From an uncultured Thalassospira sp. (GTDB lineage: Bacteria; Pseudomonadota; Alphaproteobacteria; Rhodospirillales_A; Thalassospiraceae), in NCBI GenBank assembly GCA_946885765.1, contig CAMPHD010000146.1:1-7791 (forward strand): 7,791 nucleotides of DNA, read 5' to 3'. The notes below the pieces were generated by a model. The model had not been told where the DNA came from. It searched no databases and was given only the letters and a program-made list of their open reading frames with translations. The number at the start of each line of letters is the position of its first letter. Position 1 is the first letter of the stretch. Positions 1 through 6,488 of this stretch are shown in pieces. The position numbers and the translations under genes are program-made.

Positions 1-1
1 G

Positions 2-574
2 ATTCTTGCTGATGAAGGGGATGACGACAAGAAACAGGCCGCTCCTGAACCAGAACCGATGCCGGAACCAGAGCCCGAACCGGAAATTGAAGAAGAGATC
101 GACGAGCTCGAACTTGATGAAGAGCCCGAGGAACTTGAATTCGATGAAGAACCGGAAGAGCTTGAGCTTGACGAACCGGAGGAAGAGCTCGAACTCGACG
201 ATATGCTCGATTTCGATGAAATGCCAGAAGAAGACGAATTCGAAGAGCCTGAACCTGATCCGATGGATGACTTCGACGAACCCGAACCGGCAATGCCAGC
301 GGTTTACGAGGACGACGAAGATGACGAGCCGCTGATTTCGCGTATTACCGAAAACACGGCAACCGGAACCATCTCGGATTTGGCGCAAGCCGTTGCAAAG
401 AAACGCGCAGTCGCTCTTGGCCTCAATGCCGGCCACATCACGCTCGAAGATCTTGTGCGTGATATGCTGCGTCCGTTGCTTAAGGAATGGCTTGACGAAA
501 ACCTTCCCGATATGGTCGAACGTCTTGTGAAAAAGGAAATCGAGCGGATCGTGAACCGCGCCGAAGACCTGTAG
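2..574 (+). CDS. popZ: Polar organizing protein PopZ (DUF2497), 5'-truncated by the window edge
   Basis: PopZ proteins self-assemble into a condensate at the cell pole that anchors the ParB-bound centromere and recruits cell-cycle regulators. The frame is open from base 2, giving 190 visible residues. The first ones, ILADEGDDD, look like the end of the conserved N-terminal helix (EEILASIRRI-type) that binds client proteins, so only a short N-terminus is missing. The ATG at 59 is inside the linker and is not the start. Residues about 13-110 are almost entirely Glu, Asp and Pro with scattered Leu, Phe and Met, matching the disordered acidic linker of the family. Residues about 111-190 are the oligomerization region: LISRIT, then a helical stretch from about residue 146 (ITLEDLVRDMLRPLL, WLDENLPDMVERLV), ending in a basic KKEIERIVNRAEDL segment. 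This C-terminus is the diagnostic part. Caulobacter PopZ is 177 residues, so this one is somewhat longer, mostly in the linker. Position before valS supports the call. Confidence 0.9.
   Translation: MLADEGDDDKKQAAPEPEPMPEPEPEPEIEEEIDELELDEEPEELEFDEEPEELELDEPEEELELDDMLDFDEMPEEDEFEEPEPDPMDDFDEPEPAMPAVYEDDEDDEPLISRITENTATGTISDLAQAVAKKRAVALGLNAGHITLEDLVRDMLRPLLKEWLDENLPDMVERLVKKEIERIVNRAEDL
101..202 (+). repeat. 27-bp (9-residue) degenerate tandem repeat in the PopZ acidic linker
   Basis: Four consecutive in-frame units encode DELELDEEP (101-127), EELEFDEEP (128-154), EELELDEPE (155-181) and the partial EELELDD (182-202). The protein repeat is tighter than the DNA repeat: synonymous positions vary (ctc/ctt, gaa/gag), which suggests an old duplication kept by selection on the acidic-hydrophobic pattern rather than a recent slippage event. 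A looser continuation, DMLDFDEMPEEDEFEEPEPD, follows. Confidence 0.75.
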
Positions 575-595
575 GCGAGCCGAAATATGATTTAC

Positions 596-625
596 AGCGG
601 CGCGCCAACGGTGCGCCGCTTTTTC
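596..625 (+). terminator. Intrinsic terminator after popZ
   Basis: An 11-bp stem (596-606 with 610-620, agcggcgcgcc against ggtgcgccgct, one G-T pair) closes a three-base loop, aac, and runs straight into ttttt at 620-624, then cttt. The eight outer pairs are perfect and GC-rich. It starts 22 bases after the popZ stop, so it should end popZ transcription before valS. Confidence 0.9.
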
Positions 626-665
626 TTTGTGTATTGATTAAAAACCCGCAGCGGATCAAAAGACC

Positions 666-3332
666 ATGTTGGAGAAGACATACAGCCCGGCCGACGTTGA
701 AGGCAGACTTTACGATAAATGGGAAAAGTCGGGGGCCTTTGCCGCCGATCCGGCATCGAATGCCAATCCCTATGTCATCATGATGCCGCCGCCCAACGTG
801 ACCGGCAGCCTCCATATGGGGCATGCGCTAACCTTTACGCTGCAGGATATTCTGGTGCGCTATAACCGGATGTCGGGCAAAGACACCCTGTGGCAGCCGG
901 GCACCGACCATGCCGGTATCGCAACCCAGATGGTTGTTGAACGCCAGCTTGGCGAACAGAACGTCACGCGCCACGACCTTGGCCGCGAAAAGTTCGTCGA
1001 AAAAGTCTGGGAATGGAAGGAAAAGTCCGGCGGGACCATCACCAACCAGCTTCGTCGCCTTGGCGCATCGCCCGATTGGCCGCGTGAACGCTTTACAATG
1101 GATGACGGTCTGTCAGCCGCCGTTCGTAAGGTATTCGTTACCCTGCACAAACAGGGACTGATTTACCGTGACAAGCGTCTGGTCAACTGGGATCCAAAAC
1201 TTCTGACCGCGATTTCCGATCTTGAAGTCGTTCAGAAAGAAGTCAAAGGCCACTATTGGCACTTTAAATATCCGATCGAGGGCAAAGAAGGCCAGTTCAT
1301 CACTGTTGCCACCACGCGCCCGGAAACCATGCTGGGCGATACCGGTGTTGCGGTTCATCCGGATGATGAACGTTACAAGGACCTGATCGGGCAATATTGC
1401 ATTCTGCCGATCGTCGGTCGCCGCATCAGAATCGTTGCCGATGAATATGCCGATCCTGAAAAGGGTTCTGGTGCCGTTAAAATCACCCCGGCACATGATT
1501 TCAACGACTTTGAAGTTGGCAAGCGCAATGATCTCGAAAAGATCAACATCATGAATGACCATGCGCGCATCAATGATGAAGCGCCAAATGAATATCGTGG
1601 TCTTGATCGTTTCAAGGCACGCGAACTGATCGTTGCCAAAATGGAAGAGCTCGGTCTTCTGGAGAAGATCGAGGATACCGTTCACATGGTTCCGTATGGC
1701 GACCGTTCAAACGTCGTGATCGAGCCTTACCTGACCGATCAGTGGTTTGTGAATGCAGAAGTTCTTGCCAAACCGGCGACCGAGGCAGTTGAAGACGGCC
1801 GTATCAAATTTGTGCCCAAGAACTGGAAAAACACTTATTTTGAATGGATGCGCAACATTCAGCCTTGGTGCATTTCGCGCCAGCTGTGGTGGGGCCATCG
1901 CATTCCGGCATGGTTCGGTCCGGACGGTGAAATCTTTGTCGAGGAAACCGAAGAAGAAGCTCTGGCTGCTGCCAGGGCGCATTTTGGCAAGGATGTTGAA
2001 CTGACCCAGGAAACCGACGTTCTTGATACTTGGTTCTCGTCGGCATTGTGGCCGTTCTCGACCCTTGGCTGGCCGGATAAGACCCCGGAACTGAACAAAT
2101 ACTATCCGGGCGATGTGCTGGTTACCGGTTTTGACATCATCTTCTTCTGGGTTGCCCGCATGATCATGATGGGCATGCATTTCATGGATGGTAAAGTTCC
2201 GTTCAAGGATGTCTATATCCATGCACTGGTCCGTGATGAACACGGTCAGAAGATGTCGAAATCCAAGGGTAACGTGATTGATCCGCTGGAACTCATTGAC
2301 GAATATGGCTGTGATGCTCTGCGTTTGACCCTGACGGCACTGGCTGCACAGGGGCGCGATATCAAACTTGCCGCGTCCCGCGTCGAAGGGTACCGGAACT
2401 TTGCGACCAAGCTTTGGAATGCGGCCCGCTTTGCGGAAATGAACGAATGCAAACCGGTTGACGGTTTCAATCCTGCCAATGTCAATTCGACACTGGCACG
2501 CTGGATTGTTGGCAAAACCGCCGAAGCTGCAAGAACCGTGGCATCGGGTATCGAAAGCTATCGCTTCAACGAGGCGGCAAATGGTGCGTATCAGTTTGTT
2601 TGGGGAACTTTCTGCGACTGGTATCTGGAACTGGCAAAGCCGGTTCTGATGGGCCAGGACGAGGAAGCAAAGGCCGAAATACGCGCGGTGACCGCATGGG
2701 TTCTAGATCAGATTCTTTTGATCCTGCATCCGGTCATGCCTTACATCACCGAAGAACTTTGGGAAAAGTCTGCCGACAATCGTGCAACACTTCTGATGTC
2801 GCAGGCTTATCCGAAATTCGACGATGCGCTGATCGACCGTGTCGCCGAAGATGAAATCGATCTTGCCATCCGACTGATCGGTAACATCCGTGGTGTTCGT
2901 TCCGAAATGAACGTACCGCCTGCGGCCGAAGTACCGATCTATCTGGTCGATGCGTCTAATGCCATGAAGGCTGCGGTGACCGCACAGGAAGCCCAGGTTA
3001 AACGTCTGGCACGTGTGGCTGTGGTTGAATTCAAGGGACAGGGCGATGTTGAAGCCGTTGCCAAAGGGGCCATTCAGACCGTAGTTGATGGTGTGACCGT
3101 CTTTGTTTCGGTTGCCGATTTCATTGATGTTGCGGCTGAAAAATCCCGCCTTGAAAAGGAAATCGAGGGTAAAACCAAATATATCAAGGGGCAGGAAGGC
3201 AAGCTTTCCAACGAAAGTTTTGTGAGCCGCGCACCTGAACATATTGTCGCGACCGAAAAAGCCAAGCTTGAGGAAGCCCGCGATACCCTTGCCAAACTGC
3301 AGGAAGCACACGCCCGCATCGCGGCGATGTAA
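666..3332 (+). CDS. valS: Valyl-tRNA synthetase (ValRS)
   Basis: This cytosolic class I aminoacyl-tRNA synthetase charges tRNA-Val with valine using ATP. The 888-residue product is full length; E. coli ValRS is somewhat longer, at 951. The HIGH signature appears as HMGH at residues 50-53 within PPPNVTGSLHMGHA, and KMSKS is at 529-533. The CP1 editing domain, which hydrolyses mischarged Thr-tRNA-Val, starts near residue 200. It contains TTRPET from 216 and the AHDFNDF segment at 276-282, whose Asp281 fits the conserved editing aspartate. The CISRQLWWGHRIPAW block follows before KMSKS. The anticodon-binding helical domain spans roughly 600-750, and a charged coiled coil (about 825-886) forms the ValRS C-terminal arm. 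The ATG at 666 gives the expected N-terminus but has only a weak ribosome-binding site. Terminators on both sides suggest a single-gene transcript. I see no T-box-like leader in the 40 bases between the upstream terminator and the start. Confidence 0.98.
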   Translation: MLEKTYSPADVEGRLYDKWEKSGAFAADPASNANPYVIMMPPPNVTGSLHMGHALTFTLQDILVRYNRMSGKDTLWQPGTDHAGIATQMVVERQLGEQNVTRHDLGREKFVEKVWEWKEKSGGTITNQLRRLGASPDWPRERFTMDDGLSAAVRKVFVTLHKQGLIYRDKRLVNWDPKLLTAISDLEVVQKEVKGHYWHFKYPIEGKEGQFITVATTRPETMLGDTGVAVHPDDERYKDLIGQYCILPIVGRRIRIVADEYADPEKGSGAVKITPAHDFNDFEVGKRNDLEKINIMNDHARINDEAPNEYRGLDRFKARELIVAKMEELGLLEKIEDTVHMVPYGDRSNVVIEPYLTDQWFVNAEVLAKPATEAVEDGRIKFVPKNWKNTYFEWMRNIQPWCISRQLWWGHRIPAWFGPDGEIFVEETEEEALAAARAHFGKDVELTQETDVLDTWFSSALWPFSTLGWPDKTPELNKYYPGDVLVTGFDIIFFWVARMIMMGMHFMDGKVPFKDVYIHALVRDEHGQKMSKSKGNVIDPLELIDEYGCDALRLTLTALAAQGRDIKLAASRVEGYRNFATKLWNAARFAEMNECKPVDGFNPANVNSTLARWIVGKTAEAARTVASGIESYRFNEAANGAYQFVWGTFCDWYLELAKPVLMGQDEEAKAEIRAVTAWVLDQILLILHPVMPYITEELWEKSADNRATLLMSQAYPKFDDALIDRVAEDEIDLAIRLIGNIRGVRSEMNVPPAAEVPIYLVDASNAMKAAVTAQEAQVKRLARVAVVEFKGQGDVEAVAKGAIQTVVDGVTVFVSVADFIDVAAEKSRLEKEIEGKTKYIKGQEGKLSNESFVSRAPEHIVATEKAKLEEARDTLAKLQEAHARIAAM

Positions 3333-3354
3333 TTCCGGTTGATGTCATTACGTC

Positions 3355-3386
3355 AAAGGGCCAGTCCATCGGATTGGCCCTTTTGC
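3355..3386 (+). terminator. Intrinsic terminator after valS
   Basis: A 13-bp stem (3355-3367 with 3371-3383, aaagggccagtcc against ggattggcccttt, one G-T pair) closes a three-base loop, atc, and ends in tttt at 3381-3384. It lies 22 bases after the valS stop. The A-run on the left arm and T-run on the right mean it could also work on the opposite strand, though no minus-strand gene faces it here. Confidence 0.9.
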
Positions 3387-3431
3387 GTTGCCCGGATCAA
3401 TATCTTTGACAGATTTTTGAAATTCATCCTC

Positions 3432-3447
3432 GCCAGAATGCCAGAAT
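3432..3447 (+). repeat. Perfect 8-bp tandem repeat in the pabB leader
   Basis: The octamer gccagaat occurs twice in a row, at 3432-3439 and 3440-3447, in the non-coding gap between the valS terminator and pabB. It lies 20 bases downstream of an exact TTGACA hexamer (3406-3411). The repeat is directly visible; whether it binds a regulator or is a slippage product cannot be told from one sequence. Confidence 0.6.
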
Positions 3448-3522
3448 CGCATAAATTGGCGGCCATCCCGTCACACCGCGATCCGCCGCAACGTTATCCA
3501 GACCACAGGTCGAAACCGTAAA

Positions 3523-4920
3523 ATGCTGATTGAAGAATGCCCCTATATCGAACCGCTTGACGCTTATGGCGCTTTTGCCGGGTTCGCAGACAGTCATTTT
3601 CTTGATTCTGGTGACCGGGACTGCTTTTCTTATGTCGTTGCATCTCCGCTCCATAAACTGACGGCCAAGAACGGGCAGGTGGTGCTTGACGGTTTTCCTG
3701 TTCCCGGTGATCCCTTCGCGGTTTTTGCCGATCTGATGGCGCGGTATCGTATGGAAGCAGCTCCGGATTTGCCGCCGTTTCAAGGCGGGGCTGTCGGTTA
3801 TTTCGGATATGAGCTTGCTCAACAGCTTGAAACGCTTCCCGAAGCCCCGCAAGACTGGCTCAATATGCCCGATATGACGGTTGGTATTTATGATCTGGTC
3901 ATCGCATTCGATCAGATTGAACGCCGCATGTGGCTTATTTCGACGGGGATTCCCGAAACATCCGCGTCAGCACGGGAAAAGCGCGCTGCGGATCGCATGG
4001 AATTGATTCGCAAATACCTGCGTTTGGCACGCCCCATGGGCGAGATTCCCGATGCACCGCATGTGCCCGATATAATGCCGTGGCAATCAAACTTTGACTG
4101 CACCGAGTACGAAAACGCAGTTCAGACCGTTGTCGACTACATTCATGCCGGAGATATTTTTCAGGCCAATCTGTCGCAAAGCTTCCGGGCCGAATATGCC
4201 CATGATGCTGTCCCGAAACGGTTTGACCTTTATCGTCGTCTAAGTCTTGCCAGCCCGGCACCTTTCGGGGCTTTCCTGAATTTTGGCGAGGTCGCGGTTT
4301 TGTCAAACTCGCCAGAACGGTTTCTGAAGGTCACCAATGGCCATGTTGAAACCAGACCGATCAAGGGTACCCGACCACGTGGCAACATGCCCGTCGAAGA
4401 TGCTGAACTGGCACAGGAATTAATGTTATCTGCAAAGGATCGTGCAGAAAATATTATGATTGTTGATCTTTTGCGTAATGACTTATCAAAAGTCTGCAAG
4501 CCGCACACAGTTGAAACGCCACAGATTTGCATGCTTGAAAGCTATGCCAACTTCCATAATCTGGTTTCGACCGTCACCGTTGAATTGCAGGTTGGCAAGA
4601 CTGCCGTGGATTTGCTGGCCGCCTGTTTCCCGGGCGGATCCATCACGGGGGCACCGAAAATCCGTGCGATGGAAATCATCACCGAACTTGAAGGATCAAC
4701 ACGTGGCACCTATTGCGGGGCAATCGGCTTCATCGGCTTTGATGGCAGTATGGATACCAACATTGCGATCCGCAGTATTTGCGTGAACCAGGGGCGCATG
4801 GCATTCAATGTCGGCGGCGGTATCGTTGCCGATAGTATCCCGGCAGCGGAATATGACGAAACACTGGTCAAGGCTGCCAAGCTTGTCGAAGCATTGGGGA
4901 TTAATCCCGATGTGTTGTAA
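3523..4920 (+). CDS. pabB: Aminodeoxychorismate synthase component I (PabB)
   Basis: PabB converts chorismate, with ammonia supplied by PabA, into 4-amino-4-deoxychorismate, the first committed step to p-aminobenzoate and folate. The 465 residues have the usual two parts. A TrpE/PabB N-terminal region (about 5-150) includes PYIEPLDAYGAFAG and GGAVGYFGYELA. The chorismate-binding domain runs from about 193 to the end. Within it are IHAGDIFQANLSQ (from 207), PIKGT (279-283), ENIMIVDLLRNDLS (from 309), FPGGSITGAPK (369-379) and EYDE (443-446), which supplies metal-binding acidic residues. Lys281 in PIKGT separates PabB from anthranilate synthase TrpE, which has Ala there (PIAGT). The N-terminus matches the family at this ATG and no better in-frame start lies just upstream, but no clear Shine-Dalgarno precedes it. 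pabA follows after 54 bases. No C-terminal lyase is fused, in line with a separate pabC downstream. Confidence 0.95.
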   Translation: MLIEECPYIEPLDAYGAFAGFADSHFLDSGDRDCFSYVVASPLHKLTAKNGQVVLDGFPVPGDPFAVFADLMARYRMEAAPDLPPFQGGAVGYFGYELAQQLETLPEAPQDWLNMPDMTVGIYDLVIAFDQIERRMWLISTGIPETSASAREKRAADRMELIRKYLRLARPMGEIPDAPHVPDIMPWQSNFDCTEYENAVQTVVDYIHAGDIFQANLSQSFRAEYAHDAVPKRFDLYRRLSLASPAPFGAFLNFGEVAVLSNSPERFLKVTNGHVETRPIKGTRPRGNMPVEDAELAQELMLSAKDRAENIMIVDLLRNDLSKVCKPHTVETPQICMLESYANFHNLVSTVTVELQVGKTAVDLLAACFPGGSITGAPKIRAMEIITELEGSTRGTYCGAIGFIGFDGSMDTNIAIRSICVNQGRMAFNVGGGIVADSIPAAEYDETLVKAAKLVEALGINPDVL

Positions 4921-4974
4921 GATCACCGCGTTTGAACAATACCTTGAGCAACTTCACAGACGGATTGGATCAAA

Positions 4975-5568
4975 ATGATCCTGTTGATCGACAACTACGA
5001 TTCCTTTGTTTTCAATCTGGCGCGCTATTTCGTGGAACTTGGCCAGCAGGTTGAGGTTGTGCGCAATGACCGGATTGATGTTGCGGAAGTTCGCCGGTTG
5101 AGCCCGGATGCTGTCGTCTTTTCCCCCGGCCCCTGTGGCCCGGACGAGGCGGGAAATAGTATCGATCTGATTACAGCATTGGCGGGCGAATATCCGATGC
5201 TGGGCGTCTGTTTAGGGCATCAATCCATTGCACAGGCCTTTGGTGGTATAGTCAAACGTGCGAACCGTCCTGTTCACGGGATGACATCGGCGATTACGCA
5301 TGATGGATCAGGACTTTTCAACGGCATCAAAACTCCGTTGACAGTAACGCGGTACCACTCGCTGATTGTTGATCTGCCAGTCGATGGCTCTTTGGTGCAG
5401 ACTGCCACAGGTCCAGATGGCGAAATCATGGCGTTTGCCCATCGGGATTTGCCGATCTTTGGTGTTCAGTTCCATCCTGAAGCCGTCCTGACCGAGCAGG
5501 GGCATGATCTGCTGTCGAACTTTCTGATGATTACCGGGGCGGCCGATGCGCGAAAGGTTGCGTCGTGA
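4975..5568 (+). CDS. pabA: Aminodeoxychorismate synthase component II, glutamine amidotransferase (PabA)
   Basis: PabA is the class I glutaminase that releases ammonia from glutamine and passes it to PabB. The 197-residue length is normal for the family. It begins MILLIDNYDSFVFNL, the standard PabA/TrpG opening, followed by the oxyanion-loop block FSPGPCGPDEAG (49-60). The catalytic triad is visible: nucleophile Cys79 in GVCLGHQ, and His167 and Glu169 in VQFHPEA. PabA and TrpG share one fold and cannot be separated firmly by sequence, and some bacteria use a single subunit for both PabB and TrpE. The position between pabB and pabC favours the folate role; a dual role is possible if the genome has no other trpG. 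The last bases of its stop codon form the ATG of pabC. Only a weak ribosome-binding site (ggat, about 11 bases upstream) is seen. Confidence 0.94.
   Translation: MILLIDNYDSFVFNLARYFVELGQQVEVVRNDRIDVAEVRRLSPDAVVFSPGPCGPDEAGNSIDLITALAGEYPMLGVCLGHQSIAQAFGGIVKRANRPVHGMTSAITHDGSGLFNGIKTPLTVTRYHSLIVDLPVDGSLVQTATGPDGEIMAFAHRDLPIFGVQFHPEAVLTEQGHDLLSNFLMITGAADARKVAS
5554..5557 (+). promoter_or_regulatory. Ribosome-binding site for pabC
   Basis: The aagg at 5554-5557 lies inside the end of pabA, 10 bases before the ATG at 5568 and 7 before the GTG at 5565, so it does not decide between the two starts. It is a better site than those seen before pabB and pabA. Confidence 0.45.
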
Positions 5569-6431
5569 TGAAAGTCTGGCTTAACGGCAAGATTATTGAT
5601 CAGACGGATGCGCATATTGCGGTCACGGATCGCGGGTTGCTGTTGGGGGATGGTTTTTTTGAAACCATGCGGGCCCATAAGGGCAGGGTTGCATGGCTTG
5701 GCCTGCATCATGAACGCCTTAAAAACCACTCGGAATTAACCGGGCTTGTCCCGGATTTACTACCAAATATTGCTGAGATCGCTGATGCTGTTGATATGCT
5801 CTGCGCTGAATTTGACGGAAAAGATGCCGTTGTTCGTCTGACCGTTACACGTGGCAGCGGTCCACGCGGCCTGTTACCGCCCAGGGAATGCCATCCAACG
5901 ATCCTGATAACGGCGGCCCCCTTCGCCAAACCGGCACAAGACAATGGCTTGGTCCTTGCGACATCAAAACAGGTTCGGCGCAATCCGTGGTCGATTGCAG
6001 GCAAGGTCAAAAGCCTCAACTATCTCGACAATATAGTGGCACGTCAGGAAGTCGCCGCTTATGGCGCAGACGAGGCACTTGTTCTTTCTGTTGACGGTTC
6101 TGTCGCTGAAACAACGATTGCCAACCTGTTCGGTGTTCGCGATGGTACATTTTATACAGCACCTGCCGATTCCGGTATTCTTGCCGGATTGGGGCGAAAA
6201 TTCGTGATCGATTGGTGCCGGGATCATGGGATTGCGGTGCATGAGGTGTCGATTGATCCGAAAGACTTGTTATCTATGGATCTGATTTTTATCTGTAACG
6301 CGTTGCAGGGAATAAGGTTTGTTCGCTTGATTGATGGCATTGCCTTCGACCTTGATCCGGCAAAACATGATCATGCTATGCAATTGCTAGGTGATTTTGA
6401 AAAATCACTATGCCTTGGTATAGATGTTTAA
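5568..6431 (+). CDS. pabC: Aminodeoxychorismate lyase (PabC), PLP class IV aminotransferase family
   Basis: PabC splits 4-amino-4-deoxychorismate into p-aminobenzoate and pyruvate using pyridoxal phosphate. From the ATG the product is 287 residues, typical of fold-type IV enzymes. Visible are the N-terminal TDRGLLLGDGFFETMRAHKGR block, the PLP lysine Lys148 in KVKSLNYLDNIVARQE, and the cofactor-contact block GSVAETTIANLF with Glu181 and Asn186. The family also holds D-alanine and branched-chain aminotransferases. The DRG-x3-GDG-x-FET pattern and the pabB-pabA neighbours make the lyase call strong. The start overlaps the pabA stop in TGATG, a coupled arrangement; a GTG three bases upstream (5565) would give a 4-base overlap and one more residue and cannot be excluded. 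The 3' end contains an inverted repeat and a possible promoter for the next gene. Confidence 0.93.
   Translation: MKVWLNGKIIDQTDAHIAVTDRGLLLGDGFFETMRAHKGRVAWLGLHHERLKNHSELTGLVPDLLPNIAEIADAVDMLCAEFDGKDAVVRLTVTRGSGPRGLLPPRECHPTILITAAPFAKPAQDNGLVLATSKQVRRNPWSIAGKVKSLNYLDNIVARQEVAAYGADEALVLSVDGSVAETTIANLFGVRDGTFYTAPADSGILAGLGRKFVIDWCRDHGIAVHEVSIDPKDLLSMDLIFICNALQGIRFVRLIDGIAFDLDPAKHDHAMQLLGDFEKSLCLGIDV
6391..6408. repeat. Perfect 18-bp dyad near the end of pabC
   Basis: GTGATTTT (6391-6398) and AAAATCAC (6401-6408) are exact reverse complements separated by the two bases GA. As RNA this would be a 7-bp, AU-rich, weak hairpin with no T-run after it, so it is a poor terminator. As DNA it has the shape of an operator. 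It overlaps the candidate -35 element for the next gene. It is in coding sequence and could be chance. Confidence 0.4.
6397..6424 (+). promoter_or_regulatory. Possible sigma-70-type promoter for the EAL-like gene
   Basis: TTGAAA (6397-6402, five of six to TTGACA) and TATAGA (6419-6424, four of six to TATAAT) are 16 bases apart, and AT-rich DNA follows to 6441. Transcription would start near 6431, leaving a leader of roughly 55-60 bases. Matches this good arise often in AT-rich DNA, so this is a suggestion only. Confidence 0.25.
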
Positions 6432-6488
6432 TTAAAATTAACTTCGATCCGGCATTTTCATTCCCCACGCGTTTTGATGGGAATGCAT

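Noticed and set aside
6..335. 109-codon + strand open frame over the start of the window
   Set aside because: It is the out-of-frame shadow of the acidic PopZ linker; its Asn/Lys/Arg/Ser-rich product is what GAA/GAC-rich DNA gives in another frame.
59..574. Taking the ATG at 59 as the popZ start
   Set aside because: The frame is open to base 2 and the residues before 59 (ILADEGDDD) match the end of the conserved N-terminal helix, so the gene starts outside the window.
1113..1685. 190-codon minus-strand open frame inside valS
   Set aside because: It is antisense to the conserved ValRS editing domain and shows no recognisable domain or ribosome-binding site of its own.
2703..3311. 202-codon minus-strand open frame inside valS
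   Set aside because: It mirrors the ValRS anticodon-binding and coiled-coil codons; the Phe-rich composition comes from reading GAA-rich sequence backwards.
3339..3521. 60-codon + strand frame starting in the valS terminator
   Set aside because: Its 5' part runs through the terminator hairpin and has no family resemblance. Only the final 27 codons, starting at 3438, were kept as a low-interest leader possibility.
3523..4920. Anthranilate synthase component I (trpE) as the identity of this gene
   Set aside because: The motif reads PIKGT with Lys281, as in PabB, rather than PIAGT as in TrpE, and pabC is next to it.
5565..6431. D-amino-acid or branched-chain aminotransferase as the identity of the class IV PLP gene
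   Set aside because: The fold family fits these too, but contiguity with pabB and pabA and the DRGLLLGDGFFET block favour aminodeoxychorismate lyase.
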